Positions 20,566 to 32,689 of a stretch of 64,000 nucleotides of DNA are shown in pieces (the first letter of the stretch is position 1; each line of letters opens with the position of its first letter). Below the pieces are notes generated by a model. The model saw only the letters and a program-made list of their open reading frames with translations, did no database searches and was not told where the DNA came from. The position numbers and the translations under genes are program-made. This stretch comes from Cephalopachus bancanus (taxonomy: Eukaryota > Chordata > Mammalia > Primates > Tarsiidae): NCBI GenBank assembly GCA_027257055.1, contig JAPVLO010000097.1:2480001-2544000 (forward strand), written 5' to 3'.

Positions 20566-20876
20566 GTATTGTTTCACAAACAGGGATAGTAAACTTTCAG
20601 TAAGTAAAATTTCTCACAAGGTAACATCTATTTCATAAAAGTAAAATGTTAAAACTGTCATTGTCCTTCCTCCATTTATGCCTTTGCTGATACAGTTTAT
20701 TAATTTTTACACAATTAGTTGGAGGTGGGATGAATAAATAACTCAGGGCTGTTATGTGATCAAATATACATTGAAAGATGCTTCTATTTACAATGGTCGT
20801 GTTGACAAATTGAAGATCATTGGTTACAATTTTCTGATCCCACCCAAGTTATTTAAAATTAGTATAAGAATAATTA
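20566..20876. other. Anonymous AT-rich DNA
   Basis: Nothing recognised between the local repeat and the MLT2-type LTR. Confidence 0.45.
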
Positions 20877-21380
20877 TATGGTTAATTTTATATGTCAACT
20901 TGACTTGGACATGGGTATCAATATTAAACATGACTTTTGAGTATGTCAATGAGGACATTTCCTGATTAGTTTAACATTTGAATAGATTGAGTAAAAAAGT
21001 GTGGATATCATGAACTTTTCTAAGTTCTCTACTTAAATTTCAGATTTTTTGCAAAGTTATAAAAAAAAACTATACAAAGAATTCAGTCTTAAATTCTGTA
21101 GTATGCTATGATTGCCCTTGTCAATGTGAGTAATCATTATCTTTTCCACTGAGGGCCTAATAGAACAAAAATAAAAGAGAGAGAATTTTCTTCTCCTGTC
21201 TGACTGTTGAGCTAAAACATCAACTTCTCCTGCCATCCACTGAGACAACATCAGCCCTCTGATTTTCATTACTATACTTCTTTCTTGGGTTTCCACCTTC
21301 CAGAAGGAAGGTGGGGGAACTTCTTAGCCTCTGTAACTGTGTGAGCTGATCCTTTATAATAAATTATATATTCTTTCTCT
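20877..21380 (+). mobile_element. MLT2-type (ERVL) LTR with an internal insertion
   Basis: It begins ATGGTTAATTTTATATGTCA and CTTGACTTGG, typical of MLT2-family LTRs as I recall them. It continues through ACATTTGAATAGATTGAGTA, then, after an insertion at about 20999-21110, ATTGCCCTTGTCAATGTGAG, GGGCCTAATAGAACAAAAAT, CTTCTCCTGTCTGACTG, and ends with GTGTGAGCTGATCCTTTATA and AATAAATTATATATTC. A small minus-strand frame at 21057-21296 is not meaningful. Family name from memory. Confidence 0.7.
20999..21110 (+). repeat. ~110-bp local repeat, copy 2, inside the MLT2 LTR
   Basis: Starts GTGTGGATATCATGAACTTT and ends TAAATTCTGTAGTATGCTA. It parallels 20455-20565 along its length with substitutions and small indels. 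Both junctions break the LTR match (GAGTAAAA on the left, GATTGCCC on the right). AAAAGTGTG precedes or begins both copies, so a short microhomology may have guided the event. Confidence 0.75.
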
Positions 21381-21384
21381 CTAT

Positions 21385-22690
21385 TTATATCTATGTGTGT
21401 GAGTATATTTTTTTGCATAGTATAATGTCCTACATGTTCATCCATTTTGTCTCAAATGATAGGAGTTTTCTTCTTTTTTAAGGTTGAATATTTTCTGCTA
21501 TGTATAAGTATTACATTCTTTATCCATTCATCCATTGAAGGAAGGACGCTTAGACAGATTGAATAATTTTGTTATCGTGAATAATGCTGAAATAAACAAG
21601 AGAGTGCAGTTATCTCTTTGACATACTGATTTCATTTCTTTGGCTATATATCTAAATGTGGGGATTATTGGATCATAAGGTGATATTTTTTACAGAAATA
21701 TTTTTTAAAAATCTTAAAATTTATATACTGTCATAAAAATACCAAAAAGTCAAAGCAATGCTGAGTAAAAAAAAAAGAAAGAAAGAAAAAATAAAGCAAA
21801 GCTGGAGGCATCATACTACCTGATTTCAAAATATACCACAAAGCTATAGTAACCAAAACAGCAGTGTCACTATAAAAAACACATAGACCAAACAGAATCA
21901 TAGACCAGGGGAACAGGATAAAGAGTCTAGAAATTCTAAGTCCACACATTGACAGCCAACTGATTTCTAACAAAGGATCAAGAACACAGAGTCGGGAAAG
22001 GGAAGTTTCTTTGATAAAAGACGTTGGTAAAATTGAATATCCACATGCAGAGAATTAAAATTAGTCTAATTTCAAATAATATCCAAAAAAAGCAACTCAA
22101 AATAAAGACCTTAATGTAAGACTTGAAACTATAAAACGTTTGGAGAAAACATAGATGAAAAGCTTCTTGACATTATTCTAGGCAACAACTTTTTGAATAT
22201 GACATCAAAAGCATAGGCAACTAAAGCAAAAGTAGACAAATAGGATTTCATCAAATTAAAAAGCACAGTACAGAAAACAACAGAGTAGAGACAACTTATA
22301 GAATGGAAAAAAATATTTGCAAACCATCTATTTGATAAGAGATCAATATTCAACATATATAAGGAACTCAGGCAATATAGTAGTAACAAAACAGCACAAT
22401 TTAAAAAGAGGTAAAGGGCCTGAATAGACATCTCCCCAAAAAAGACATAAATAGCTAGGTTATATTTTTTAAAAATATTCAACATCACTATTTGTAAGGG
22501 AAAGCAAATCCAAATCATAATGAGATATCTCCTCACAGTAGAATGCCTATTATTAAAAAGACAAAAGATAAGTGTTGACAAGGATGTAGAAAAAAGGAAA
22601 CCCTTAGTGTTGTTGGGGGAATGTGAATTAGTACAGCCATTATGGAAAACAGTGTGGAGGTTGCTCATATGTTTTTGTTGTTTTTTAAAA
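21385..22690 (-). mobile_element. L1 3' part, antisense, with 5' inversion (twin-priming structure)
   Basis: From 21400 to 21720 the sequence is antisense L1 3' region (CCATTCATCCATTGAAGG, GTGAATAATGCTGAAATAAAC). From about 21740 to 22690 it is plus-strand ORF2 (CATACTACCTGATTTCAAA; TAGACCAGGGGAACAG; ACCATCTATTTGATAAGAG; TTATGGAAAACAGTGTGGAGG at its end). Read on the minus strand, an inverted upstream segment joins a direct 3' segment, and the point where the inverted part starts (after GTGTGGAGG) is adjacent in L1 order to where the direct part begins. This is a twin-primed insertion. The 193-residue minus-strand open frame at 22129-22710 is antisense to ORF2 and not a gene. Confidence 0.8.
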
Positions 22691-22699
22691 AGCATTTTG

Positions 22700-23779
22700 G
22701 ACAAATGCATCTCATATTTTAAACTAGTTTTACCCTACACAAGATGTGTGAACTTTTGTTGGTATCAGAGTTGCATCACTAAAACGGAGGTTAGATGAGA
22801 TGAGCTATGCAGCACCCCCCAGTGTCGAATAACATAATGGTGAGGAGGAGGAGGAAGAGAGGTGTAACTAATAAATGGTTGGATAATGGCATCAATAACT
22901 TTGCCTTTCACTGGTTTTAGTTTTTCTTATTAAATTACTTAACATTAAGTACAATGAAGCATTCAGCAGCTGTTTGTGACACTTTGAGAACCATCTTGTT
23001 TTCTTTCCTTCCTTCGCCCTTTTTATTCTATACAAATTTTAATAATTCCACTGTTGCATTTCTCTATTCATTAAGTTGCTGCAGGTTTTTCTTTTGTATA
23101 TTAAAAAATGTAGTCTTGAATTTTGTATTTTGAAAGATTGTCTGAAATATCTAGTTTTATTTTTCACTTTGTGCTTATATTTGGCTTTATTAGTTTTTGT
23201 AATGTCTTCTGAAATTACTTTAAAGATGTCATTTATTATATGTGTACATGCCTTTTTATATATGCATATATATATAAAGTTTGCAATAAAAATAAAAATG
23301 TCTTCCCTTTCATATATATTTATTTGTTTGTTCAAATATTCATGCATATAATATTTTATTCAAAGTAATAATCCATTTTCTGTACAAACCTCAAAATTGT
23401 AGCAGTATACATTTTAAAACATGGTATACTTTTATGCTTTGTAATTTTCTCCTCTTCCCTACTATTTTATACTAAGGTAATTTAATTATTGGTTGCTTTA
23501 TGTATTACTTTTGCTTCCCTTTGTTTTGTTTTGTTTTGAAACTTTATTTTGCAAAGCTTTTAGAGGCCAAAGTATTGAATAGTTTTATTTTAACAGACAT
23601 TACTCAGTTTTTTCCTCCTTTTTCCTCGGTGTTTTCATGGCTACTCAGAAAATAAAAATAAATATGATGGGATTACTGTATTTTAGGTATACATGAAAAA
23701 TGCACTTGTGAAATACTTAATCTGTGAGGCTGCCCATAGTAACTCTAATGGAAGTTCAAGTTATTGAAAATTAGAGCCT
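22700..23779. other. Anonymous AT-rich DNA
   Basis: No gene recognised. A GAGGAGGAGG run lies at 22841-22857. Opposing open frames at 23039-23351 have no motif. Confidence 0.5.
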
Positions 23780-23915
23780 CAGGTGCTTTCCATACATTAT
23801 TTTATTAATCATTAAAGTGACATCATTACACCCACTAAAAATGAAAAAAACAGGAAGGTGAGGAAGTTTGCTGAAGTTAGCTTTTTCGGTAACAAATAGT
23901 GAGTAAGAGATAGGA
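23780..23915 (-). mobile_element. Possible MIR remnant, antisense
   Basis: Weak match to the order of a reversed MIR: GGTGCTTTCCATACATTATT, then TTAATCATTAAAGTGAC and AAGGTGAGGAAGTTTGCT. Short and diverged. Confidence 0.4.
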
Positions 23916-26439
23916 TGACATTTCTCACCTGAGTCTGTCTCATTCCAAAGATGGTCCCCTTCCCTCAATCCACCTCAGCACTCTACTCACTCTTTTTTGT
24001 GTTTGCTCATTACAATGATTTTTTAACTTTATTAAATAGTCAATATACTCCTTATAGAAGCCACTATTATCCACATTTTTGTAAGTTTTGATTAATGTTT
24101 ATCATCTGCTTCTCATGCAAGCGATTTCTTGTGTCAATAATACCAATGACAGTGCAGATATCATCCATAAAATATTTTAACACCCACATTTCTTTGCCAC
24201 TTTGTTGCTCCCTCTTGTCTAATGTTTGAATTGTTACTCCTCAGAATACTTTTAAATCTATACATTCTTGTAATGTCATCATTTTATTACTAAATAAAAT
24301 GAAAAATTTAGGACTTTTCTGCTATGCAATCAGTCCGCTTTCTCTACAGTCTTGATTTCTTTCTCGTTTTGTCTCTAGGATAAACTTCACTAAATTATGA
24401 AAACTCACAAAACCTTCCCTACTCAGATCTGACTAACTGAGAACATGGCCTTGGGCTCATCCCACTAAACCTCCTGGCACATTGACTTAGGCAGGGGAAG
24501 CCCACAGTGACTTGTTTCTATTTACAAATGCTCTGCTAATTGCCACTTTTTTCAAGTTACTTTTTTTTTGTCCTGTTCTTCCTTCCTCCTTGTATCTGAG
24601 ACAAAGAAAGTACTAGCTGAGATCATTTTCTCTTGTTCTCTTTCTGCTTCCTATCTTTTATATTTCTCTTTCTCCAGTTCACATCTAACCTCCAAGCTTT
24701 CTCCATCTTCTCTCTTTGCAGTTAACATTTTTAATGTACTGATTTCATAGGACCAACGGTGACCAATATTTTCTGACTTATTTTAAAGAAATGCTGCAAC
24801 AGCTATTTATTTCTACTGTTTTTCAGAGTTCTACTGTGAATGTGCTCTTCATTTTATTAAGTGAGCCAGGCCATAGACACACGAGTAACAAGCAGCAGTT
24901 GTTTATAATGTTTTTATAATGTTTATCATAATATTTGGTATAACTTTCTGTGTCATGTCATGATATTGACAACAATTCTCAAGTGAACTAGGCATACTGT
25001 TAATTCAATCACACTCTAATTTACTTCCATGCCCAAATACCTTGTATAATGCCATGCTTATGGAAATATTCATTGAGTAAATTATATATGAGTGGTTAAA
25101 AAAGTCTGGGGTTATATCTCATAAATGACATACAATGATAAAGGGAACCATAAGCTATAAATTTTTAAATGTTTGTCATTTTATCACTAATACTAGTTAT
25201 TGTTTTCTTTTAGGGGGGACGGTTGGGAAATCTCTACTCTGCCTTGGAATAAAATTAGGTTATTTCATTGAATCATAGGCATGATTTTATTTTAGATAAA
25301 TATATAGTCCTATGCATCTAGATACATAAAATGTCATATCAAAAATTTACTAAATTATGTTGGTAAATATAAAACTCCATATCAATATTTATTGCAGATT
25401 AGCTTCTGGCTGTTATTCATTATAATTTTGTTTTTTATATACACACTTTTATAAAGCTGTGATTAGTGAACATTCACCAAAATGATAGTACTATAATATG
25501 TTGCAAATATTATAAAGTTGGAAATGACATGAAAAGTAGAAAATAAAGATAGAAGTTGAGAGTTTCTTCCCAGGACAATGTGCTGTGAAGAGGAAAGTAG
25601 CAATAAAATAATAAAAATGCAAAATGTTTTTGTTTTATAACTTTAGTTTGACTATTACAATTTGTAGTATACATAAAACTATAGAAAGTATTTCCATTTG
25701 TCATTCAAATAGACACACAAATCTTTTACTCTTCATTTTGTATTAACTTGATATCTATAAAACTCACATTTGGAAAACAGTAGATAATCACATTTTATAT
25801 TTTAATGTCATAATTTGCTTTAGTCCATTTAACCCTTCAATAGCTATACCTTTTATGTGTTTTCTGTTGTCAAACGGCTTAACTTAGTTTGAGTTTTTTT
25901 AGTTTGCTAAAATTTATAAATTATACATGCATTCTAAAATTAAAAACTTGTCGCCATATAATTTATGAAATTAATTTGTTTCTTTTAATATTTGAGAGTT
26001 ATTTTTAAAAAGGAGGAAAAACAAAACAAAACCTAAATTTTTTTTTGTTAGAAAGTCTATTTTGTGTTAGAAGAAATGACCACTGTAGGTACATTTAATA
26101 AGGGCGATTCATTTTAATGATGCAGGAATAACAAAATATAGGACATAGTTTGAAAAGCATAGCTTCAATGAATGCAGAACCAGTATTCTCTATACATCTG
26201 TAATGAGAGAGAATAAGCCCGGCCTTCTCTGGCTCCAGAGATAGGCTACCTTACTGTCCCAGTCGTGTCTTGCTTCTTTCTTTAGTGTTCTGCCATTATC
26301 ATGGCTCAGCTGTTTTCCATTTTTGTTTGAGAGACTTCTCTGCCATTGACTCATTTATATAGTTCAAACTCCCAAGAGACAATGTGGTTAGCTATATTAT
26401 TGTTCTACATAATCACTGTCAAAGCTACTATGTCCCTTC
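23916..26439. other. Anonymous AT-rich DNA
   Basis: No gene, RNA or confident repeat recognised. Open frames at 24568-24750 and 25510-25704 are short, without motifs. Confidence 0.5.
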
Positions 26440-26745
26440 TATGAGCCTCCCTGTGTTAAAATTGCACGTTTGCTCTTTGACCACACCTATGCTATGTCAC
26501 TTGCTTGGTCTATGTAATGTGAATAGAAGTGTGGTGTGTCACAGTTAAGTAGATGCTTCTAAAAGTTAGGCTGTTGTTCACTATATCTTTTTCCCTTCTC
26601 CCAAGAGGTTGACAATGTTCAAATAGTGGCCTCTTTATCAATCTATCTCTAGAACTGAAGACACATGGACTATCTCTGAAGCCACTGAGATTTGGGGAAA
26701 ATTTGCTGTCATTAAATATTATAGTCTATTCTGATAAAGAAATCT
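26440..26745 (+). repeat. Ancient interspersed repeat, probable LTR-like remnant
   Basis: CACTTGCTTGGTCTATGTAA, TGTGAATAGAAGTGTGG, TTTTCCCTTCTCCC and the ending AAGCCACTGAGATTTGGGG ... AGTCTATTCTGATA follow the order of a common old mammalian repeat whose 3' end reads TAAGCCACTGAGATTT. I cannot name the family with certainty. Non-coding. Confidence 0.5.
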
Positions 26746-28179
26746 TGAACTTAATTGTCTAGTCACTAAACTAAGGAATTTATTTAGGAAAAAGCTATTG
26801 CATCAATCCTTGGCATGATGGTCAGCCTATATATTGACTAACTTTGGTCACACACCTATCCCTCTTTAGTCAGCTGTGACAAGCAGAGAATAATCAGGTA
26901 GCAACATACACGATGAGCTGGACATAAAAAATGTCTCAGGGCATGGGCATGAGATACATTTTATAAAAATGAGTCACTTAAATGGGAACACATCTTACCT
27001 ATTCAGTACAGATCCAGCAAAACATGCAATTTTTTGGAAATAGCTATATATATTCTAGAGAAGAAGGGATTCAGATATTTAGATACAGAACACAGTCATA
27101 AAAAGTATTTTTAAATTTAGAAAATAAATCCCTTCATAATTCTAACTATATCCATGTGCTAAATGTCATTGCAACATAATTTGAAGATTCATGAAATGAA
27201 TTTTAAAATGTGGAGATTATATTTATAATGAAATCCTTTTATTCTTCTTTGTGAAGTAAAATGTCATTGGAAGTAGGTTCAATGTGACCTTTATTCAAAG
27301 ATGCAACTATTATTCTATACTAAAATGTCCAAAAAATGCAGTGCTGGATAAAATTGTAGCAACATAAAATCACTAAATCACTCCTTGAAAACATCCAGAC
27401 ACATGTTTATAAATTTTCATTCATTCAGCCATTCATTTATTCGTCCATTTGATCACTCAATATTTGTTCAGTGTTTATTATGTGCTAAGATTCTGATAAC
27501 TATTTGAAAACCATTGATAAAAGCACGAAGATTCAATTGCTGATATTCCTCTTGGCAAAGCTGTCTTCAAACGAATAAGCATAAACTTCAGTATTCCATT
27601 AACTGCATGTGCATTCTACATTCTAGCTGAGAATTTCAGACAATCAAGAGAAAACAAAACTAGCATTTTTTACTAATCAAGGGTAAAACAGGATTGAAAA
27701 TAAGTTATAAAACATACAGAAACTACATCATAATATAAAAGGAATAGCATTTATTAATTTCAGTTCCATGAGGAATTCATTGATTTACAGATTCGATGAA
27801 ACTGTCTGTGTCATAATACTAAGGATCAGATGAAATCAAAACCTTTATTTAATACATTCTAAAGAGTATTAGTGAATATCTTAAGTAAATTTTTTTTCCT
27901 TAAGTAATTTTGGAATTTACATCTTTTGGTTAGCTAGTATTTTGTTATATGAAATAATGTTGAGTAACTCCCAGGGTTAATTAAAATATTAATATTAACC
28001 ACATAATATGTATGAGCTGTTTTGTTAGTAATATAAAGGTTACCCAAGATGACATATAGTAATATATAAATGATAAAATTATTTTGCATAATCTTTTAAT
28101 AAAAATAAGTCTGATAATTTAGAGACGAGAAAAATCAGTACTTGTTGTAAGATTAGAAGACATTTTTTCCAAAGGCAGC
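26746..28179. other. Anonymous AT-rich DNA with a possible repeat at 27410-27530
   Basis: At 27410-27490, ATTCATTCAGCCATTCATTT and TGTTCAGTGTTTATTATGTG resemble a widespread old mammalian repeat, but the match is too weak to assign. Nothing else is recognised. Confidence 0.4.
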
Positions 28180-28800
28180 TTTTGTGTTTGCCTTAATAGT
28201 AAGAACAATGTCAATGGTTGGAACAAACTGTAAGTAGAGATTAATATATGGTGAGATTGGCAGGGATTTAACACAAGTGTGAGGAAATGTGAATTGTGCA
28301 GTTTGACTGGAGCATAGTTTTTGTGGAACTGGGTGATAGTGTACCCTAAATGTTACTTTAGAATTTGGACTTTATTCCATTCACAATGGGGAGATAGTGA
28401 TGGTTTTTTCACAGAATGTGAGATAAACAGGTTTTCTCCCCCCCCCCCATGTTTTGGTCTTCGAGTTCTGAGATTTTTTCTTCTGCTTGAAACAGGTTTT
28501 CAACAGATGGGTTAACCTAATAGTAGAGTGAAAAAAACACATTGTGAATGGAAGATGGTAGCATTAGGATTAATATAAATTAAAGTAACTGAGGATCTTT
28601 AACAACGTAAAGAAGGAAATAGGAGAAAATCAAAATATTAAATATGATGATGAAATACAAATACAACAGAGTAAGGCCATGGGAAGTCTGGGAAAGTCAG
28701 AGATTCTTGTCAGAAAGGAGAAACTCAAAGTTCTTGATACTGAATATGAAACAGTTTCAAGAAATGAAGAGTTTAACAGGTGGCTATATCGGAATCAGAA
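28180..28800 (+). repeat. Ancient dispersed mammalian repeat, unclassified
   Basis: CTGGAGCATAGTTTTTGTGG, GGACTTTATTCCATTCACAA, TGGGGAGATAGTGATGG, then, after an oligo-C run, TTAACAGGTGGCTATATCGG follow the order of a common old repeat in mammalian genomes. The family was not identified. The run of about 13 C at 28438-28450 (TTCTCCCCC...) lies inside it. Confidence 0.45.
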
Positions 28801-31454
28801 TAAAAATAGTTCTTGACTTAGTAGAATACATTTAATTATGCTTCTTCTAAGCTTATTTTTTCATAAATAAGGTTTTTCCCTTGATAATAGAGCCAGATTG
28901 CTAAATACATGAACCTAAGAGAATAGTTCCTATTTTGTTAAAATATGTTGTAGAAGGATATCACAGGTGTTCCTAATGTGACAAAACTGACAACATATCA
29001 AATATTACAACAGACGTTATTGCTTATCTATGTTTGGCAAGCATATGGACTCTCTATTATATTGTTTTCTCTTTTGAGTACTTAACTCTTTCTTGTTCTA
29101 AAGGAACAACACTGCATAAATTTCCAGTCAACTTAATATAATTGGATTTTGGTAGGTATTTGAGTAGAGCACAAAATAACTTGGGGGCAGTGTTATTGTC
29201 TAAGAAAAATTGCAGTGAGCTTATTTGTATATTGTAAGATTAAAAGTTCATTGCATCAAATGCAAGATGATACCAGTGTTATTTCATTAGTTCCCATTAT
29301 ATTTTTCTTTTAACTGGTTGAGTAGAAGAATGTTGTATCCATTGGGTTATCTTTTTTATGAAAATATGAGCATTTATTATGAAACTATGGACATTTTATC
29401 TAAAAAATTCACCTTAGTGCAAAATAATGTAAAGCAATATCCATTAAATAATATTTTAAAGAAATATTTCATGAAAACTTTAAATGTAAGCATCTAGATT
29501 ATATTCTAAATAGCTAAGAGGGTAATGAGTTGAAGTGGTTGCCTAAAGCCAAAATTAAAAGTTCACATTGGATTATTTTATATATCTAGTTGTTTTAGAA
29601 GACTGAAATCGAGCTAATGTTGCTCATCCTAGGTACATTGCTTAAACACTTTTGAAAAGGTTTCTATGATTATTTAAAGATTCAGGCAAGTGGTTCCTCC
29701 TTCAGAAGAAATATTGTAGCTATATTTTATATTTTATATTTTTGGTCAGTTATTAATTCTTTTTAATTACAGAAGTTCAGTTTCTTAGGGGCAGTAAAGT
29801 GCTGCTTGAATCACTTGAGATATTCAAAATCTACCTGTGAGGCATTAATCTTAAGATCTTGGCTGTCCTCTCTAGGTAAGTACTTTCTGCCTTAGTTCTC
29901 CCTGTCGCCTCGATTCCTACTCATTTTAAAGCTGCCCATTCTGCCTTGTAATGCTGTGCAACCTTTAAAACTGCCCTGCAATGCTCTTTCATTGTAACTT
30001 TTAAATATTCATCAGTCAGTTTGTGCTTCCAATTTTAGGTTACAAAGACATGTTTTAAGACAAAGGTTTTTGTTGCTGTGCATTTTAAGATTATTAAGGA
30101 GAGAAACTGCTGGACAAACGTTGGTTCCCAACCCTAGTCTGCCAGTAAATTGAAGAGTTCATACCACTAAAGCCCATTTCAATGACAATTCTATAGGTTT
30201 TTTTCAGATGACTTTAAAGCTGTACTTTTCCTTTTGTGTTATTATCTACTTTATACTTTATCAAATAAAACATTTCTAAATAGTTCATTTCGCTATAAGA
30301 GACTTTTGGAAACACGAGTCATAAAATGCCTTTTTGATGGTCATGCCTAAAATAATAAAAATGCCTAAAAGATGTATATTTTTCTAGAGAAGAATGGACT
30401 TCTAAAAAAAAAAAAACAAGTAAGGTGAAATAATTAGGGAGAACAGATGACTGATACAATAAAAGTCTGAAGAATAAGGCTTGTAAAACCCTGTTCAATT
30501 ACTTTGAAATACATGTAGTAATCTGAGTCAAAGACTAATTAGATGAATCCAGATTGATTATATTGAGAGACAAGGATCATTTACAATTTGGGTAATCAAA
30601 GTTTCATGGTTGAATATGTAGGTAAATAAGCATTCTTTTCTTTTTTAAACATTATTAATGAACAACCACTTTGAAAGCTGATGTTGGTAAGGCAAATAAC
30701 AATTCATCTGTGAATTAAACTAAGCAGAGTAAACTTATATTGAAGTCTAATATACGTATCTTAAGACACTGAAGTATTCGTGGGCCATTTTACTTTTAAA
30801 ATAACTCACAGTTAAAGGCAGGGATACTTTAAGAATGGTGCATTCATTTGCTTGCCTTCAGCTGTGAGTAACAGATAGCCTTTTTCAAATGGGCTTAGAG
30901 AAAATGGAAACATTATTTCTTATGGCAAGATGTTCAAAAGAAGAGCAAGTACAGATATAGACAACTTGAACCCTGACACTGTCTCTCAAATTCTTTGTTT
31001 CACCTTATTTAACATGCCAGCCATGCCTGTCTTATTATTGTCATGTTTGTAACATGGCTATTAACAGAACCTAGGGCAATTGGCTCTTTTTTTCATATAT
31101 AGTGTGAAAGACTTCTCTAATAGCCATGAGATAAATGTTATTTATCCATTTGAATAGGGTCAGTATAGGACATGTGCCTACCTTTAACTAATAACATTTA
31201 ACCTTAGAAGTATTATCTTCTATGTACTGATTTTAACTTAGCCTGTTTCTATATCAATTACAGACAAACATGATTGGTTAGACTGATCAGGATCTGCCTC
31301 TGGACAGGAGAATAATCAGAGCTAGCTTGTTCTAATTGATAGTCTCTTCAAGGGTTGAGTAACCATCTAATCAAAGTTGGAATTCTTTTACAAAGAATGC
31401 TAAGTAACTTAATGTCAAGTAAGCTGTGAAAGGGGGCTTAAAAAAAACATCTAC
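28801..31454. other. Anonymous AT-rich DNA
   Basis: No gene is recognised. The stretch 30840-31350 (CTGTGAGTAACAGATAGCC, AACATGCCAGCCATGCCTG, CATGATTGGTTAGACTGATC) has the uneven, higher-complexity look of an old inactivated repeat, but no family could be named. Confidence 0.45.
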
Positions 31455-31850
31455 AATGTCAAAAATTAAACTAAATGTGTACTCAGCCTTTGCACAGTTA
31501 AAAAAAAAAAAGTTCCCTTCCTGGAAACTGGCAACAGCACTTGCTGGCTAGGTTAAACTGTCTAACAGCTTTTTTTTTTTTTTGCTTCTGTGAACCACCC
31601 TTGGATTACTTAAAAGGTACGTAGGCCTCCAGGATGTTGTGGTTTAGCCCATTTGGAAAGTCCCAATGTGGTTTAGCCTTTCTTAAGCAAGCCCCTAAAT
31701 CAGGGCCCCTGGCTGTGGGACTGTCATGTCCAATAGGCAGGTGGCCGCCAGCCTAGCTCTTGACTAAATAAAACCTCTCCTTTGTATAACTTGTACTTTT
31801 GGTGTTGGTGTCTGTGAATTAAGCGCTCAGTCCCTATTTCAAAGCAACTA
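31455..31850 (+). mobile_element. Probable solo LTR of an endogenous retrovirus
   Basis: GC-richer than its surroundings. It contains a short direct repeat (GTGGTTTAGCC at 31640 and 31670) and a polyadenylation signal AATAAA at about 31767-31773, followed within about 30 bases by the T/G-rich CTTTTGGTGTTGGTGTCTGTG. This is the usual R-U5 pattern of an LTR. No coding part. The ends (TG near 31458, CA near 31845) are guesses, and two homopolymers (A12 at 31500, T15 at 31570) obscure the left half. Confidence 0.5.
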
Positions 31851-32392
31851 ATCATATCAACTACAGAGAGGGAATTTTATGTCTTTAAATTAAACACTGA
31901 AAACTGGTCAAATGGAAATAAACGGATCTCATAAGTTTCTGATATTTGCAAATAATGAGGTGTTCTCAGAAATATTTAAGTTTGTATTACTTATGGAAAA
32001 TATATATGTTTTACTGCCTGTGTTTGGCACTAATAGATATTGGCAATATAAAGATAAATAAGACAACTTCATACATGAAATTTAGAGGGAGAGCAGAAAA
32101 TGAGTACAAGACTATTAGTGTAGGTACCGCACCAGTCCATGACCCAAACTTTCTTTGATAATCTCACTGCAGAAAGTATATGCACGTTACTTTGTGATCT
32201 TTACCCTTCTGCCCATCACTGGTGCACAGTATGGCCTAACACAGACTAAGAGATCTGACTTTGTATGTTGCTGAAAAAATTATATTTAAAAACTGAATCT
32301 TCATATGATTACGCTTTTTTTTAAAGTATCCAATCAGTAAATCGTTTAACTGGTAAATTGAAAGAAGTCTGTGTGCCATTAAAGAGAAAAGA
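31851..32392. other. Anonymous AT-rich DNA
   Basis: Nothing recognised. The open frame at 31946-32158 has no motif. Confidence 0.5.
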
Positions 32393-32680
32393 GAATCAGA
32401 TGTAGTGGCTCACTCCTGAAATCCCAGCACTTTGGGAGGTCGAGGTGCAAGGATCACTTGAATCCAGAGTTCAAGGTTAGCCCAGGTAACATAATGTGAC
32501 CTTGTCTCTACAAAAAAAATTTTAAAAATAGTTGGATGTAGTGGTGTGTGCCTATAGTCCTAGCTACTGGGAGGTTGAGGCAGAAGGATTGCCAGAACAC
32601 AGGGATCACACGATCGTGCTGCTATACTCCAACCTGGACAACAGAATAAACTTTGACTCAGGACAAAAAAAAAAAAAAAG
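32393..32680 (+). mobile_element. Old Alu (AluJ-like), sense
   Basis: Diverged Alu dimer: AGTGGCTCACTCCTGAAATC ... CAGCACTTTGGGAGG in the left arm, A-rich linker at 32511-32528, right arm GCTACTGGGAGGTTGAGGC ... TCCAACCTGGACAACAGA and a 15-base A tail. It lacks the derived changes of the 8-16 kb copies. Confidence 0.9.
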
Positions 32681-32689
32681 ACAATGATG

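Noticed and set aside
22129..22710. 193-codon minus-strand open frame with hydrophobic residues, resembling a membrane protein
   Set aside because: It is the exact antisense of A-rich L1 ORF2 at 21740-22690; T-rich antisense of L1 codes for Phe/Leu/Ile by composition.
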